Assembly (NCBI GenBank): GCA_035356615.1
Contig: DAOQSN010000007.1
Coordinates: 1 to 64,000 of the forward strand
Direction of reading: 5' to 3'
DNA from: JAKQDH01 sp029558835
GTDB lineage: Bacteria > Planctomycetota > Phycisphaerae > UBA1845
DNA length: 64,000 nt
Shown here piece after piece: positions 17,975 to 27,800 of this stretch. A program made the position numbers and the translations under genes. Positions within the stretch are counted from its first letter, which is position 1; the number at the start of each line of letters is the position of its first letter. Below the pieces are notes generated by a model, which had not been told where the DNA came from, did no database searches, and worked only from the letters and a program-made list of their open reading frames with translations.

Positions 17975-19285
17975 CTAGTCGTACTCCGGGCCCACCGGCA
18001 CCAACCGGTCACCCCCCACTCTCGACGGGTCGAAAGTCTTCTTCTGCAAGCGTTCCTCCTCCTCAAGGCGCCGCTGCTCGGGGTCCATGCCGAAATGCAG
18101 CCGGAACTGGTGGGTGCTCGCCGGTCGATACACGGTGGTCACTCCCGGCTCCGCGAAAATGGCCGCCCGCGTGTCTTCCCACAACCGCTCCACCAGCAGC
18201 GCCGGGTTCCGCTCGTATTGAGGAATCAAGGTGCGGTACAAGGCCACGTCGCCCTCCATCCGGCGTACCATCTCCGAATAGACCGCACCCGCGTCCTTGA
18301 TCAACTTGCCCGCGGCGCCCTCGACCTCGTCCGTCAGCAGCGCGTCCAACTGCGCCCGAACCTCCCTGGACTGCTCGAGGTTGTCGCGTACCAGGTCGGG
18401 GTCATCGAGCAAGGCGACCAGGCGCGGGTAGGCCGCCCCGGCCGCTTCGTTCAGAATCCGCGTGCGGTCCTGCTCCGCCCTGCGGATCGCTTCCTGGCGC
18501 GTGTTCTCCGCCCTTTGCGTTTCCTCGAAGAACGTCCGCACTTGCAGTGGCGGCGTCGGCTCCATAACCTCAATCGTGCTGACCTCAACGCCACTGCGCA
18601 GCGCCCGTAGTTGCTGATTGACCGCCCGTTTGATCTCGCTCTGGGTCTGGTCGACGCGCGTGCGAATGACTTCCTCCGCCGTCATGGCGCTGGCCACGTG
18701 GATGGCGGCGTTCTCGACCATCGTGCGGATCAGGTCCTCCGCCGCCGTCTGGTCGCCCGCCCCGTAGAGGTTACTGACGTACTCCTTGACATCGCCGATC
18801 CGGTAGGTCACCTTCCACCGGGCATGCACCAGGCCCAGATCGCCCGTCATCAACGCCCCGTCCCGCCCGGGGCGCAAGCCCTCGTGCAGCGACCGCGTGC
18901 AGAAGGACAGCGGCTTGCCCTCCTCTTCCGGTCGGCGCTGGAACGTGTGGCTCCGCATTTCCATCGTGTTGCTGGCCTTGGTTGCCAGCGGCACCACCTC
19001 GTCGATCGGAAACGGCAGGGCCCACAGCAACCCCGCCTCGTGCACTTCCGGCAGCAGCCGCCCCAGCCGCAGCACCAGCGCCTGCTGGTGCGGACCGATA
19101 CACTTGACGTTCGAGAACAGGTACAGCACGACCAGCACCATCATGATGCCCTTCAGGATGCTGAAGCTCGCCCGCAGGGCATCCGCCAGTGACTGATTGG
19201 CCGCGTCCAGCGGCTCCTCCAGCGGCTCCGGGTCTCGATGGGCCAGCTCGTCGTGTTCGTCGTGCTCGTGGTGGTGGGTATCCAT
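17975..19285 (-). CDS. SPFH-domain protein (third gene of the HflKC-like operon)
   Basis: A membrane-anchored SPFH/prohibitin-family protein of 436 residues. The N-terminus is rich in His, Glu and Asp (HHHEHDEHDE), a single membrane segment lies at about 46-62, and an SPFH domain follows (PHQQALVLRLGRLLPEVHEAGL onward). A charged coiled-coil follows (EETQRAENTRQEAIRRAEQD). SPFH proteins form large membrane rings and often act with the FtsH protease. It is the third SPFH gene in a row, 21 bp after the HflC-like gene, so the ring may have three kinds of subunit. The His-rich tail could bind metal. More divergent from the HflK/HflC consensus than its neighbours. Confidence 0.8.
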   Translation of the reverse strand: MDTHHHEHDEHDELAHRDPEPLEEPLDAANQSLADALRASFSILKGIMMVLVVLYLFSNVKCIGPHQQALVLRLGRLLPEVHEAGLLWALPFPIDEVVPLATKASNTMEMRSHTFQRRPEEEGKPLSFCTRSLHEGLRPGRDGALMTGDLGLVHARWKVTYRIGDVKEYVSNLYGAGDQTAAEDLIRTMVENAAIHVASAMTAEEVIRTRVDQTQSEIKRAVNQQLRALRSGVEVSTIEVMEPTPPLQVRTFFEETQRAENTRQEAIRRAEQDRTRILNEAAGAAYPRLVALLDDPDLVRDNLEQSREVRAQLDALLTDEVEGAAGKLIKDAGAVYSEMVRRMEGDVALYRTLIPQYERNPALLVERLWEDTRAAIFAEPGVTTVYRPASTHQFRLHFGMDPEQRRLEEEERLQKKTFDPSRVGGDRLVPVGPEYD

Positions 19286-19306
19286 GCTTGGGTTCCTCCG
19301 GAACGT

Positions 19307-20296
19307 CTACCGGCCCTGCCCCTCCGAGTCGCTCCCCGCCGGCGTGACCGGCGGCGCTGCCGGCACTGCCAGCGGCGTAACCCCGCCCGCCGGCGCCGCC
19401 TCGATCACCTTCTCCCTCACCTTGGGGTCGAACACGTCAAACGGCCGCACCGACGTGTCGATGATGATCTGCGTCCGCCGCCTGAGCGCCTCGCGCACCG
19501 TCCGCAGTTTGTCCAGGAAGATGCGCAGTTCCGGATACTGCTCGAACTCGCGGTAATACTCACCGACCACGCGTTCCGCCTCGTTCTCGATCTCGGCCAC
19601 CTTCTGCTGGGCGGCCGCCATGATCCGCCGCTCCACCGTCCGGGCGGCCGCCCGGATGTCCTCCGCCCGCGCTTCGCCCTCCGCGATGTAGCGCTCCGCC
19701 TTCGCTTGCTCGTAGGTCTTCATGCTCTCAAAGATGGCCGTCGTGACGGACTGCGGCAGGCCCAGTTGCTTTACTCCGAAACCGACGACCTCAATACCGT
19801 ACTCGTCCGCTACTTCAGCCGCCACCAGTCGGAGAACGTCCTGTTCGATCTCCCGCAGCTTGCGCTTATTCGGGTCCGTGGACACAAACTCGTGGAAGAA
19901 CCGCTGGCCCACGACTTCGTGCTTCTTCGTGGCCACTGTTGTGCGCAGCTTGGCGATACCGTCGTCCTCGCTCCGCGGGAAGTTGGTGAGGAACTTCGAG
20001 GGGTCCTTGATCTCCCACACCGTGTACGTGGTCAGCGACACGTTCTTGCCGTCCCGCGTCCGCGTCTCCTCGGTCTGGTCCTCGAGCACGCGCTGCCGCT
20101 TGTCGTAGCGGACCACGCTCTGGATGGGATCAGGCCACTTCCAGTACAGACCCGGCTCCATGATGGCCGCCTCCGCCGGCTTGCCCCAGGTCTTGACGAT
20201 CGCCACCTCCGTGTAACGGACCTGGAAGCTGCACAAGTACAGCCCCAGCACGGCCACCAGCACCACTGCCGCCACCACCGTCCCGACGTTCTTCAT
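19307..20296 (-). CDS. hflC: HflC-like SPFH protein
   Basis: A protein of 329 residues. ATG 20296 is preferred over a GTG 9 bp upstream because GGGGAG is spaced correctly only for the ATG. One N-terminal membrane segment (about 7-23) is followed by the SPFH domain (YTEVAIVKTWGKP, GLYWKWPDPIQSVVRYDKR, then DVLRLVAAEVADEYGIEVVGFGVKQLGLP) and the Ala/Glu-rich coil AERYIAEGEARAEDIR typical of HflC. HflC with HflK modulates FtsH and membrane-protein quality control in bacteria; no ftsH gene is in the window. The tail is Pro/Ala-rich. It lies 27 bp after the HflK-like gene. Confidence 0.85.
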   Translation of the reverse strand: MKNVGTVVAAVVLVAVLGLYLCSFQVRYTEVAIVKTWGKPAEAAIMEPGLYWKWPDPIQSVVRYDKRQRVLEDQTEETRTRDGKNVSLTTYTVWEIKDPSKFLTNFPRSEDDGIAKLRTTVATKKHEVVGQRFFHEFVSTDPNKRKLREIEQDVLRLVAAEVADEYGIEVVGFGVKQLGLPQSVTTAIFESMKTYEQAKAERYIAEGEARAEDIRAAARTVERRIMAAAQQKVAEIENEAERVVGEYYREFEQYPELRIFLDKLRTVREALRRRTQIIIDTSVRPFDVFDPKVREKVIEAAPAGGVTPLAVPAAPPVTPAGSDSEGQGR

Positions 20297-20323
20297 GTCC
20301 GTCACGCTCCCCGGCGGGTCGTT

Positions 20324-22492
20324 CTACTTCCCGCCCGTGCGCTCCCTGACCCCTTCCGAGAGGATCTGGTCCAGCCCCAACTGCTCGCCCGTGTCGTATT
20401 CGATAATGACGTCGTCAACCTGTCCCACGAACAGGATTTTCCGCACTGTGTCCAGCCCTTCAAATACCTCAAGCTGCTTGCGGACCTCGAAGAGCGTCCG
20501 CGACGCGTTGTACGCCGCCACCTGGGCCTTGAACAAGAGGGTCTTGACGGCCGCGTCCGCCACCTGCCGACTCGTGCGTGCCCGGGCGTCAGCAATGAGC
20601 GCCGCGGCCTTCCCGCTCATCGGTGCGATCCCCTGTGCCGGGTCGCCCAGCAGTAGCGCATCCACGGTCCGCCGGGCCTGCGCGGCCTGGTCCGCATCGG
20701 CGCTCGCGTCGCTGGTGAGCCGCTGCCAGCGCTCTATGGCCGTGTCCAGCCGCCTTGCCCGCTCTTCCGTACCCGCCACCTCCGTCAACATCCTCTGGGC
20801 GTCGCCGCGGGCGGCGTTGATGTTCGCGCCCATCCGCGTCTCCGCCGAGATCACCGATAGAAACGCCTCTGCTACCCCTTCTTTGGCCGGCGGATGGAGG
20901 CTGCCGGTCCCGGCGAAGATGACTTCCAATCCGCACTTGTGGGCATCAAGCCGGCTCTGGATGCGCTCGCGTAGAGTCGCGTCAAACCGCGCCCGCCCCG
21001 CGCCCATGACATCATCCACGTCCTCCTGGGCTGCCAGGTCCGACACTGCCTGGTACGCGATTTCCTCCAGCAGCTTCTCCGGCTTCTGGTAGTTGTACAG
21101 GTAGGCCTCCAGGTCGCGGACGCGGAAATGGATCTTCACACCGAACATCAGCAACCCGACGGCCACGCTCTCCGCCGCCTCGGGCGCAACCCGCTCCCCC
21201 TCCGCCGGCTCGCCCCGAACCTCCTCCGTCAGCTCCACCAGTTGCGGCGACGCCACCAGCACCATCATCTCCGGCACAAACTGGTGGGTTTCCGCCCAGA
21301 CGATCGGACGCTTCTCGCGCTGGGCCTTCTCCGCTTCGGCCGCGTCGCCCTCTAATTCGCCTACCGTCACTTCCTGAATCTGCTCCACCGGGGAGCGGTG
21401 CACCACATCGATCGGGTAGGGCCACTTCAGGTGCAGCCCCGGAGACAGCAGACGCACGCGCGACCCCACGCCCTCCGCCGCGCGCCACGGTCGGCCAAAC
21501 CGCTCCACCACCGCCTGTTCCCCCGCGTTCACCACCACGATGCTGCTCAGCACGAAGATGGCCAGCAGCATCAGCACTACCAGCGGCAGGAACCAACGCT
21601 GCAGCAGTCGGTAAAACCACGTCTTGCTGACCTCGAACCCGAACTGGTAATTGACCGCTTCCGCGATCGAACGGGCAATCTCGCCCGGTTCCGTAATCAG
21701 TCCGGCCAACCGACTGTCAAACGCCGGGCGAGGCACCACTCCCGCGGCCCGCGGACGATATTGGTCCAGGATCAGGTTGACGGCGAACTCGAGTCCCAGA
21801 ACGAACATCGCCACGCGGATCGCGTAGGCCACGAGCGCTTCCGCCCACGACATCGTCGTCGCCAGCCCCAGCGCCAACGCCAGCCCCAGGCACACCAGCG
21901 CCGTCCCGGCCGCCAACCCCGCTCCCGCGTGCAGCAGATGCCACTGCGGCAGCCGCGCCAGCGCCACCGTGTACCGCCCAAACAGGAAGCACAGGAAGCA
22001 GCACGCTACCGCAAGCCACATCATCAGGGTGGGTTGCTCGGCCGACCGCACCCCCGCAGTCCCAAACGCCCCCGCCAGAGTCCACCGCCACCCTACGAAC
22101 TGGCCGCCCAGCAGGTACACCGCCACCAGGATCGTCACCACCGGCAGCACCCACCGAATCATCCACCGCAGCCGGTTCTCCTCCAGCAGCAGCGACTCCT
22201 CGTCGAGCTCGAAGATGGCCGTCCCGGCCCCGCCGGCACGCGCCTGCCGCAACTCCTCCGTCTCCAACGCCTCGGCTGCCACCCGCCGGATCTGCTTGAA
22301 CAGCAGCCACAGCACGAACCAGATCGGCAGGCCTGCGGCCGCGAACCGCGCCCCGGCCAGCAGCGCGTCAGACTGCGCCCAGAGTGCCACCCCCAGCAGG
22401 CACCCGAACACGGCCAACTGGATGCACAGGCCGGCAATCGCTACGTGTTCGGCCCGTCGGTCAACTGATCGTCCTGTATCACCTAAGGGCAT
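20324..22492 (-). CDS. hflK: HflK-like SPFH protein with a polytopic N-terminus
   Basis: A protein of 722 residues, much longer than a typical HflK of about 400. The first 370 residues carry about seven hydrophobic segments (for example near 17-37, 47-67, 115-135, 155-175 and 345-365) where usual HflK has one. The SPFH domain follows the last (NAGEQAVVERFGRPWRAAE, then LHLKWPYPIDVV). The coil region includes KCGLEVIFAGTGSLHPP, comparable to the GV.V..V.L....PP motif of HflK. First gene of the three-gene SPFH operon. The extra membrane domain may be a separate functional unit fused to HflK. Divergent from the permease at 22676. Confidence 0.8.
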   Translation of the reverse strand: MPLGDTGRSVDRRAEHVAIAGLCIQLAVFGCLLGVALWAQSDALLAGARFAAAGLPIWFVLWLLFKQIRRVAAEALETEELRQARAGGAGTAIFELDEESLLLEENRLRWMIRWVLPVVTILVAVYLLGGQFVGWRWTLAGAFGTAGVRSAEQPTLMMWLAVACCFLCFLFGRYTVALARLPQWHLLHAGAGLAAGTALVCLGLALALGLATTMSWAEALVAYAIRVAMFVLGLEFAVNLILDQYRPRAAGVVPRPAFDSRLAGLITEPGEIARSIAEAVNYQFGFEVSKTWFYRLLQRWFLPLVVLMLLAIFVLSSIVVVNAGEQAVVERFGRPWRAAEGVGSRVRLLSPGLHLKWPYPIDVVHRSPVEQIQEVTVGELEGDAAEAEKAQREKRPIVWAETHQFVPEMMVLVASPQLVELTEEVRGEPAEGERVAPEAAESVAVGLLMFGVKIHFRVRDLEAYLYNYQKPEKLLEEIAYQAVSDLAAQEDVDDVMGAGRARFDATLRERIQSRLDAHKCGLEVIFAGTGSLHPPAKEGVAEAFLSVISAETRMGANINAARGDAQRMLTEVAGTEERARRLDTAIERWQRLTSDASADADQAAQARRTVDALLLGDPAQGIAPMSGKAAALIADARARTSRQVADAAVKTLLFKAQVAAYNASRTLFEVRKQLEVFEGLDTVRKILFVGQVDDVIIEYDTGEQLGLDQILSEGVRERTGGK

Positions 22493-22675
22493 GTTCCGTA
22501 TCTCTCAGGGAAGTCCGCACTGAACCCGGCCCGACGCCGGTTCGTACCCAGGGGTGACCGCCGAACTCCCTGGGCCGAGTGACGGGTTGTCCAACAGCCG
22601 GCGCAGCATACAATAGCCGACTGGACCTGCCAACGGGACTTGGACAGCAATGCACGGTCGTGGCAATGGAAGCAC

Positions 22676-23653
22676 ATGTTTCAGCGTTGCTATAGTATAG
22701 CGCGAAACACTTTTATCGAAACGGTTCGGCAGCCCATATACGGCGTGGTGTTGCTGGCCACTGCGGGGCTACTCGTCCTGAACGTGTCCCTGGCAGCCTT
22801 CACGCTTGAAGACGACAACAAGCTGCTGCTCGATCTGGGGCTATCTACGCTGCTACTGAGCGGTTTGTTCTTGTCCGCCTTCAGCGCCACCGGAGTTCTG
22901 TCCCGGGAGATCGAGGACCGCACCGTCTTGACCGTCATCTCCAAGCCGATCAGCCGGCCGGTCTTCTTCCTGGGCAAGTTCCTCGGGCTGCTCGCAGCGG
23001 TTCTCCTGGCGTACTACCTGTCCGCCTTGGTCTTCGTCCTCGCCCAGCGGCACGGGGTCCTCCAGAACAGCTCCGACCCGTGGGATGCGCCCGTTCTCGT
23101 GCTGGGGTGCACGAGCGTCGGCATCGCGCTGCTTGCCGCTGCGTTCGCTAACTACTTTTATGGCAAGCACTTCGGCGCAGCGGCCATCACCTTCGTCACG
23201 CCCCTGCTGACCGTTGCTGTCCTGGCCGTAGGGTTCTTTGACAAACATTTCGCGCCGGTGGCGTTTGGGAGCAAGTACGTGGGCGGTCAGGTTCTCATCG
23301 CTGCGTACCTCGTGATGTTGGCGGTGATCGTCACCTCGGCCGTCGCGCTCGCTGCGTCCACGCGATTCAAGCAGGTGATGACCTTACTGATTTGCACCTT
23401 CGTGGTCGGCGTGGGAATTGCGTCTGACTGGATCTTCGGGCAATACACTGCAACTTCATTTGCGGCATCTATAGCGTACCACATTGTTCCGAACATTGGC
23501 CCGTTCTGGGTGATTGACGGGCTGCACGCAGCCTCCGAGGAGACGGCAGTGCCGGTGCAGTACGCGCTGCTTGCAAGTGCGTACGCACTACTCATCACCG
23601 CGGCGACCGTGGGTGTGGGCATCGCCGCCCTGCAGAAGCGAGAAGTGGGGTAG
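22676..23653 (+). CDS. ABC-2 type transporter permease (orphan)
   Basis: A protein of 325 residues. ATG 22676 has GGAAG upstream and begins the permease-typical MFQRCYSIARNTF; the longer TTG start is less likely. Six membrane segments are visible (about 24-44, 54-75, 103-124, 141-161, 173-190, 206-227), with two more near the C-terminus. The conserved segment EIEDRTVLTVISKPISR marks the ABC-2 family. No ATPase gene is adjacent; the ATPase at 16487-17746 lies beyond the SPFH operon and is coupled to its own permease. Substrate unknown. Confidence 0.8.
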   Translation: MFQRCYSIARNTFIETVRQPIYGVVLLATAGLLVLNVSLAAFTLEDDNKLLLDLGLSTLLLSGLFLSAFSATGVLSREIEDRTVLTVISKPISRPVFFLGKFLGLLAAVLLAYYLSALVFVLAQRHGVLQNSSDPWDAPVLVLGCTSVGIALLAAAFANYFYGKHFGAAAITFVTPLLTVAVLAVGFFDKHFAPVAFGSKYVGGQVLIAAYLVMLAVIVTSAVALAASTRFKQVMTLLICTFVVGVGIASDWIFGQYTATSFAASIAYHIVPNIGPFWVIDGLHAASEETAVPVQYALLASAYALLITAATVGVGIAALQKREVG

Positions 23654-23739
23654 GGCCGGTCTCGAACCCGGAGGCGGCAGGTTTCAGGAAGGTGGGGCAC
23701 GGCGCGAGCCCCTCACGGGTGTACAACGCCGGCGCGACT

Positions 23740-23812
23740 GCGCCCGGGAGGACTCGAACCTCCAACCTGCTGGTTCGAAGCCAGCCACTCTATCCGATTG
23801 AGCTACGAGCGC
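23740..23812 (-). tRNA. tRNA-Arg (anticodon TCG)
   Basis: Read on the minus strand, a complete 73-nt cloverleaf without encoded CCA. The 7-bp acceptor stem is GCGCTCG with CGGGCGC (one T-G pair). The D arm is GCTC/GAGT, the anticodon stem GCTGG/CCAGC with loop CTTCGAA, and the T arm GGAGG TTCGAGT CCTCC. Anticodon TCG reads the Arg codon CGA and probably other CGN codons by wobble. Confidence 0.97.
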
Positions 23813-24145
23813 AACGGCGATACGGTTGGGTTAGCGGTTTCCGGCCGCTGTGTCAACGGCGCGGGCCCCGCATTTGCGCCATGGACGCCGGCGGGAGAAG
23901 GCAGCGAGGCTGCTGCATCGGGTGTTCGTCGGTTTCCGGGTGGGCCTGCCGCGGCCGCGCGGGTAAGGCCCGCGTCTTGCAAGGGAACCGCAGACCGTTG
24001 TCACAACGGTCGGTTCCGGTTAAAGAGAGGCCACGCGCACCGAAGGAAGCGCCGTGCGCGGCCGGCGGGAGCCGGCTGGTGTCTGAAACCTGCCCAGTGA
24101 GCCCGCCTGAGGTGAGGCGCTGTCCGCTCGTTCGCTGGATGCACG
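23813..24145. other. Intergenic region, no gene seen
   Basis: About 330 bp lie between the tRNA and the basic-tail protein. No supported ORF or repeat was recognised. It should contain the tRNA promoter on the minus strand. Confidence 0.4.
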
Positions 24146-24799
24146 ATGCCCACGAAGCGCGATGCCGAGGACAATGGTGAAGAGTTGCCGGACGTCGTCG
24201 ATGCCGAGGCGATACCGGCCGACTTCGAGGCCACGGAGGTGACCGCACCGGTTCCCGTGGAACCGAGCGCCCCAAGCAAACGGAGCGTGGGACCGAAGGA
24301 GGCGCCTCCGTTTACGTGGAAGCTGGTGGGTGAAAGCAGCGGCCTGGTGGTAACGTTGTTCAAAGCTACGGATCGCGCCGAAGTGGAGGGACAACTGGAG
24401 CGGGTACGTAAGGACGGCTACTACACGAACCTCCAGGTTGTGCCGATCGAACCGACTCCCGGCGCCGCGAAGCAGGTGAAGGTTGGCAAGTCGCCGGCGG
24501 AGGCAGCCCCGCCTCCAGCCGCGGCAGTCGTGGAGACGCCGGCGCCGGTGGAGAGTGCGGCGCCTGCCGCTGCGCAGCCGCCTCGCAAGCCCGCCCCCCG
24601 CAAAGCGGCCGCCGCGACCGAGACCCGTGAGCGAAAGGCAGCCAAGCCCCGCAAGGCGACCGCCGTGGTCGTGGCAGCCGCCCCCAGTCAGCGTCGCGAT
24701 CGTCCGAAGGCCGGCAAGGCGACGGCACCTGCGCGAAAACGCCCACCCGCGAAGCCTAAGAAGGCCGCCTCACCCAAGAAGGCCAAGAAGGGCAAATAG
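24146..24799 (+). CDS. Protein with a histone H1-like basic tail
   Basis: A protein of 217 residues. The first 45 are acidic (DAEDNGEELPDVVDAEAIPADFEATE). Residues about 55-105 look like a small folded alpha/beta domain (WKLVGESSGLVVTLFKA ... RVRKDGYYTNLQVVP). From about 115 the chain is Ala, Pro and Lys/Arg only, with AKP-type motifs typical of histone H1 tails and bacterial H1-like proteins. It probably binds DNA or RNA, or another polyanion, through this tail. The ribosome binding site is weak. Convergent with the large exoprotein gene (70 bp between stops). Confidence 0.65.
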   Translation: MPTKRDAEDNGEELPDVVDAEAIPADFEATEVTAPVPVEPSAPSKRSVGPKEAPPFTWKLVGESSGLVVTLFKATDRAEVEGQLERVRKDGYYTNLQVVPIEPTPGAAKQVKVGKSPAEAAPPPAAAVVETPAPVESAAPAAAQPPRKPAPRKAAAATETRERKAAKPRKATAVVVAAAPSQRRDRPKAGKATAPARKRPPAKPKKAASPKKAKKGK

Positions 24800-24869
24800 G
24801 ACGGCGTCCAGCAGGCAGTCGCCGTCGCCAGGGTCCCAGACTACTTGAACCACCGGGGGTGGTGCCGCT

Positions 24870-27800
24870 CTACTCGCAGCCGGGAATCTGCCCGGCGGGA
24901 CCGGTGAACGCGCGCTGGAAGGCCGCCATATCGCGCAGATCCACGTCGCCATCGAAGTCCAGGTCGAACACGGTGCAATCGTCGTCAATCGGAACACCGG
25001 GGCCGGTCAGGCAGGCCGGCAAGGCCGCATAGTCGTCCACGTCGATGTTGCAGTCGTCGTCGAAGTCGCCCGGCATGCGATCGGGAACCGGGATGTCCTC
25101 AAACGTGCCGCCGTGATCGACCAGCGTGTTGTAGTAGAGGTGCAGCCCGTTGAGGTTAAGCACCGCGCCTCCTCCGAGCGTGAGCACATCGACATACAGC
25201 GCCTCGCGGCCGCCGCCCCGGTTGCCGTTGTCAATCGCGTCTACCAGGTTGACCTTGGCGGCCTGCTCGATCGTCAGGGACGACAGCGCGAGGTTGTTGA
25301 TAAAGCCGGCCGGGTTGGCCACGACGGTGCCGCCGTCCGGAGCGACGGCCGGGGTGTCCCCCAGGTCCGCCGACCCCACTTCCAGGTTGGCATACAGCAG
25401 GGTGTGCCCGGCAGGAGCCGATACGCCGCCGAGCATGACCAGTTCCCCACCGTTCCAGGTCATGCGGGCCTCGTCCGTCATGGCAAACGTGAAGTCGTCA
25501 TACACTTCGAGCGTCGCCTGCTCAGCGACGAGGGTCGAGCCGGCATCGAGCGACACGTCGTCCGCGGCCACCGTCACGCCCGCCAGCACGATCGCTCCGC
25601 CGGAACCGGTGATGTCACTGGCTCCGTCCGATGTGCGCTGAACGTTCGCGACCACGCGCAGCGTCCCGCCGTTGCGGGCACTTAGTTCACCGGTGGACGT
25701 GCTCGTCTTGGCCACGCCGGTCAGCTCGAGAGTCCCGCCGGGAACGTCAGCGACAATCTCACCACGGTTCAGCAGGGGCGCACTGATCCGCCCCGCGCCC
25801 GCGAGGGCGTGCCCGACCCGGTTGGTAACCGCGCCGCCGGTGGTCAGTTCGCTGGAAGCCCCCCCCAGCCGCACGGATCCGTCTTGCCCGTCGAAGGTGA
25901 TGCCGGAGCTGAGGGGGACAAGCTGCGTGGCCGCGGCGCCGGTGCCCAGTTGCAGGGTGCCCGTGTTGAAGAGCATTCCTCCGACGCCGAGCGTCGCCCC
26001 ATTGGCCACGTTAATCGACCCGTTGCTGGCCACCACGCCGCTCAGTTCGTTCCCGGTGCCGGAGACGGCAAGAGTCGAGGCCGCCAGGTCGGCCGTCACA
26101 TCCGCGAGCCTGCCCTGGTTGAGGGTGATCGTGCTACTGTCAGCCACGACAAGCCCCTGGGTGATAAGGCTACCGTTTTGCAGGAGCGCAGCACCTGAGG
26201 ACAGGTGCACCTGACTCATCGTGCCCCCGGTTGCGGAGGTGCCATCCAGCACGAGACGTCCGCCGCCGGTGGCGCGGAGGATTCCCTGGTTGTCTACCTG
26301 CGTTTCCGCCAGGCGCAGGTCCGCTCCCGACACGTCGGCCAGCAGCGTGCCGTAGTTGGTGATCGGCGACTTGAGTGTCCCGGCGCCGCCAATGGTGTGG
26401 TCGAAACCGTTGACGACGCTGGCCGGGGTCAGGCGGCGCAGCTCTGCACCGGCGCCCGTGAGCGTGAGCGTCCCGGCCCCGTCGAGCACGAAGTCGGCAG
26501 CAGCGGTGCAGGCGGTGGCCGATCCGGTGGAACTGATGCGAATGTCGCCGTCGTTGACCCAGGTGCCCGCGACCTTCAGTTCCACCCCGTTGGCGACCTC
26601 CAGCAAACCGGCGTTCGCCACGGAACCGGTGAGTTCAGCGCCGCCGCTGACAGCCCGCACGGTGCAGCCCGGAGCGACGTGAGTACCCACGCTTTGCACC
26701 TTGCCGTCCTGGAGTCGCAATTCGCCGGCTGATGCGACATCGACGTAACCGCTGGCGACGAGCCCCGTGGCGCCGACCCGCACAATGCCACCATCGGCCC
26801 GGACGGAGCCGACATTGGCAATCGTGGTGAGCACATCGAGTATCCCTCCGGCCTCGGCCAGAAGCGTACCGAAGTTCTCCTTCTGCGACCCGGTGAGCAC
26901 GAGCGAGGCGCCGGGGACGTCGGCGCGTACGGTGCCGAAGTTCACGAGGGTCGAGGCGATTTCCCCCTGGCCGGCGATGGCATGGTTACCCAACTGGGCC
27001 ACGAGTCCGTTGATGAGGCGGGCGCCGGCCGCTCCCAACCTGAGTTCGCCGATACCGTCGAACCCGAGCGACCCGAGGACACTGAGGGTCGTCGTGCCCG
27101 CACCGGTACCGACGCGCATGTTGCCGTTGTTGACATACAGGCCCACACCCACGAGCGTCGCGCCGGTTTGCACGGTGAGCATGCCGTCGTTGTCGAAGTT
27201 CCCGCTCAGTGCATTGCCCACCCCGGTGACAATCCCCACGGAATCGGCGCCGGCCAGAGTCAGGTCAGCATTCACGGTCCCGCCATCAGCGAGGACGAGA
27301 CTCCCGTCGGTGATGAGGACGGTGCCACCTTCGAGGGTGCCGCCGGCCATACGCAGGGTGCCGGCGTTGCAGTCGATGGTACCGGCCGCGTTGGTCAAGA
27401 CGCACTCAACGCGCAGTTCGGCATCTGCGTCCACGGCAATGAGGTTGGTGTTCGTCTTCGGGTAGGTGCGCAGCTTCAGGATCCCGCCGGCGGTGTCGGC
27501 CCGGATGGTGCCCTGGTTCGTAAGGTCGGCCTGGATTTCCCCATAGCCGGCAATGGTGTGGCCCGGCCCGTTGGTGACCGCCACACCGCCCACGGTGCGG
27601 AGCTGGGCGGTGGCTCCCGCCAGGCGCAAGGTGCCTGCGCCGGCGAACTGGCCGGCGGCCGCACCGAACGTCAGCCGACCCGTGTCCACGACGTGCAACA
27701 GTGCGTTGTTGGTGCACAGGCCCCGCAGGGTGAGGGTACGGTCATCGACCGTGAGCGTGCCGGCGTTGGTCAGGCCATGGAGACGCGCCACGGTGAGGTC

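Noticed and set aside
23740..24145. Possible integration site at the tRNA-Arg gene
   Set aside because: No integrase, no direct repeat of the tRNA 3' end and no change of gene content beside it.
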